The translations under genes and the position numbers were made by a program. From contig CAJGBX010000063.1 of assembly GCA_904501685.1 (NCBI GenBank), positions 1-7,673 on the forward strand: a DNA stretch of 7,673 bases, written 5' to 3'. The notes below the pieces were generated by a model. That model was not told the origin of the DNA, ran no database searches, and worked only from the letters and a program-made list of their open reading frames with translations. The DNA is from Clostridiaceae bacterium. GTDB taxonomy: Bacteria > Bacillota > Clostridia > Oscillospirales > Acutalibacteraceae. Shown piece by piece: positions 5,898 to 7,673 of this stretch (within the stretch, counting starts at the first letter, position 1; each line of letters starts with the position of its first letter).

Positions 5898-7673
5898 AGG
5901 ATTAAAGATACTGCTCAGCATTATAGTGCCGTTGATTTTGGTTGCGGCCGTTGCAGGAGTGGTCTACAGCTCGAACACTGCTGACAAGACTGATTATTCA
6001 GCCGTTGTTCAGATGTTCTACAATGATGAGATTTCCGAGGCTGAGCTTAATATGTACGAGGGTACATTAAAATATGTAACCCGTGCCGACGGAAAGAAGC
6101 ACACCTTGACGGTTGTGAGTGAGGTGTTTTACAGTGATTTAAGAGAAATCATTGCCGAAAAAAACACCGATAAGGATGCCGACGGCAACCTTATTGCTGA
6201 AAATGATATTGTGATGAACTATAAGGCCGGCGGTGAAACCTCTTGGCTGAAAAGCCTTTTGCCGACCTTTATAATGATTGGTCTAACCATTTTTGCATTT
6301 GTATTTCTTATGCGTAAAATGAATGCCGGTATAGGTGGCGATAAGACTATGTCGTTCGGTAAGGCACGTGTTAAAAAGGCCGAGGACGATAAGCGCAAGA
6401 CCACATTTGCCGATGTTGCCGGTGCAGATGAGGAAAAGGAGGAAATGTCCGAGCTGGTTCAGTTCCTCAAGGACCCTAAGAAGTTTAACGAATTAGGCGC
6501 CCGTATTCCTAAGGGTGTATTGCTCGTAGGACCTCCGGGAACCGGTAAAACACTGCTTGCACGTGCTGTTGCAGGTGAGGCCGGCGTGCCGTTCTTCTCG
6601 ATTTCCGGTTCCGATTTCGTTGAGATGTTTGTCGGTGTCGGTGCTTCACGTGTAAGAGATTTGTTTGACCAGGCAAAGAAAAATTCCCCTGCAATTATCT
6701 TTATTGATGAAATAGATGCCGTCGGACGTCAAAGAGGCGCAGGCCTTGGAGGCGGACACGACGAGCGTGAGCAGACCCTGAATCAGTTGTTGGTTGAAAT
6801 GGATGGCTTTGGTGCTAACGAGGGAGTTATCATTATTGCCGCAACCAACCGTCCCGATATTCTTGACCGTGCATTACTCCGTCCCGGCCGTTTCGACCGT
6901 CAGATTATGGTTAATTATCCTGATGTTAAGGGACGCGAGGAAATTTTGAGGGTTCATTCCCGCGGTAAGCCGTTAGGCCCCGATGTTAACCTTAAAACAA
7001 TTGCTCAGTCAACCTCCGGTTTTACCGGTGCCGACCTTGAAAACCTCTTGAACGAGGCTGCCTTGCTTGCAGCACGTGCAGACCGTAAGGCTATAATTGA
7101 GGCTGATATTGAAGAGGCTACCATTAAGGTTATGATGGGTGCCGAGAAGAAGTCGAGGGTTATTAAGGAAAAGGATAAGATGATTACCTCGTACCACGAG
7201 GCCGGTCATGCCGTTGTTTCATATTTCCTGCCGACTCAGGACCCCGTTCATCAAATTTCGATTATCCCTCGCGGTATGGCAGCAGGCTTTACTATGTACC
7301 TGCCCGATCAGGATAACGGTCATATCTCCAAAACCAAAATGGAAGAGGATATTTGTTCGCTTTTGGGCGGTCGCGCCGCAGAGGAACTGACTCAGGACGA
7401 TATTTGCACTGGTGCCTCGAACGATATCGAGCGTGCTACTGAGCTTGCACATAATATGGTAACCAAGTTCGGTATGAGTGCTAAGGTGGGTCTTGTTAAG
7501 CTTGGTACCGGCAATAATGAGGTATTTTTAGGCAGAGATTTTTCGTCAACACCTAACTATTCCGAAAATATGGCCGCCATTATTGATACTGAGGTTCGTG
7601 AGATTATAATGGCTCAGTATAATAAGGCAAAGGATATTTTGAACGCAAATATGTCCAAGGTGCATAAGGTTGC
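5890..7673 (+). CDS. ftsH: ATP-dependent zinc metalloprotease FtsH (3' end outside window)
   Basis: FtsH is a hexameric membrane AAA+ protease that extracts and degrades misfolded membrane proteins and selected regulators. The window holds 594 complete codons without a stop; family members are about 610-660 residues, so only the C-terminal tail is missing. Order of parts: membrane segment at about 7-26, an extracytoplasmic domain (about 27-118), second membrane segment (about 123-141), then the AAA+ module with Walker A GPPGTGKT (214-221), pore motif FVGVG (F247), Walker B IIFIDE (D273, E274), and second region of homology NRPDILDRALLRPGRFDR with arginine fingers R331 and R334. The protease domain has HEAGH (436-440) and the third zinc ligand D512 in GASNDIERAT. 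Every catalytic residue is present. The ATG is fixed by AAGGGAG six bases upstream and overlaps the end of the hpt remnant. Confidence 0.98.
   Translation, partial: MNKGLKILLSIIVPLILVAAVAGVVYSSNTADKTDYSAVVQMFYNDEISEAELNMYEGTLKYVTRADGKKHTLTVVSEVFYSDLREIIAEKNTDKDADGNLIAENDIVMNYKAGGETSWLKSLLPTFIMIGLTIFAFVFLMRKMNAGIGGDKTMSFGKARVKKAEDDKRKTTFADVAGADEEKEEMSELVQFLKDPKKFNELGARIPKGVLLVGPPGTGKTLLARAVAGEAGVPFFSISGSDFVEMFVGVGASRVRDLFDQAKKNSPAIIFIDEIDAVGRQRGAGLGGGHDEREQTLNQLLVEMDGFGANEGVIIIAATNRPDILDRALLRPGRFDRQIMVNYPDVKGREEILRVHSRGKPLGPDVNLKTIAQSTSGFTGADLENLLNEAALLAARADRKAIIEADIEEATIKVMMGAEKKSRVIKEKDKMITSYHEAGHAVVSYFLPTQDPVHQISIIPRGMAAGFTMYLPDQDNGHISKTKMEEDICSLLGGRAAEELTQDDICTGASNDIERATELAHNMVTKFGMSAKVGLVKLGTGNNEVFLGRDFSSTPNYSENMAAIIDTEVREIIMAQYNKAKDILNANMSKVHKV

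Noticed and set aside
1..7673. CRISPR arrays, insertion sequences, tRNA or rRNA genes, defence genes
   Set aside because: No direct repeat arrays, terminal inverted repeats, transposase motifs or tRNA-like cloverleaf sequences were seen; nearly all of the window is covered by conserved core genes.

Overview
The window looks like a chromosomal housekeeping cluster from a Gram-positive, low-to-mid GC Firmicute, most likely a Clostridia member (an Oscillospiraceae/Ruminococcus-like lineage is my inference). The reasons are the gene content and order (RNase J, GdpP, L9, DnaB, TilS, then FtsH), the strong AGGAGG-type ribosome binding sites, and the protein signatures. All genes are on the + strand, intergenic gaps are short (a 1-nt overlap up to about 50 nt), and I see no convincing rho-independent terminator. 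The cluster may therefore be one transcription unit, possibly with internal promoters.

Layout: 1-519 is the 3' end of an RNase J gene. 569-2533 is gdpP, a membrane c-di-AMP phosphodiesterase with PAS, degenerate GGDEF and DHH/DHHA1 domains. 2562-3002 is rplI (ribosomal protein L9). 3043-4416 is dnaB (replicative helicase), apparently starting at TTG. 4416-5762 is tilS (tRNA-Ile lysidine synthetase), overlapping the dnaB stop by one base. 5763-5897 is a short stretch that I read as the collapsed remnant of hpt (hypoxanthine-guanine phosphoribosyltransferase). 5890-7673 is ftsH, the membrane AAA+ zinc protease, running off the right edge.

The genes cover RNA decay (RNase J), second-messenger turnover (GdpP), translation (L9, TilS), replication (DnaB), and membrane protein quality control (FtsH). 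The gdpP-rplI-dnaB and tilS-hpt-ftsH blocks are each well known in Firmicutes; here they are joined head to tail.

The most notable observation is the tilS-ftsH junction. Where hpt normally sits, only 135 bp remain. They hold a well-placed ribosome binding site, an Hpt-like start of about 13 codons, an in-frame TGA, and then an unmistakable Hpt C-terminal tail (NMPYVGVLKRECYEK) in the same frame, ending inside the start of ftsH. This is best explained by an internal deletion of hpt, either real or an assembly error. I did not find an unknown defence or mobile system; the rest is conserved core genome.
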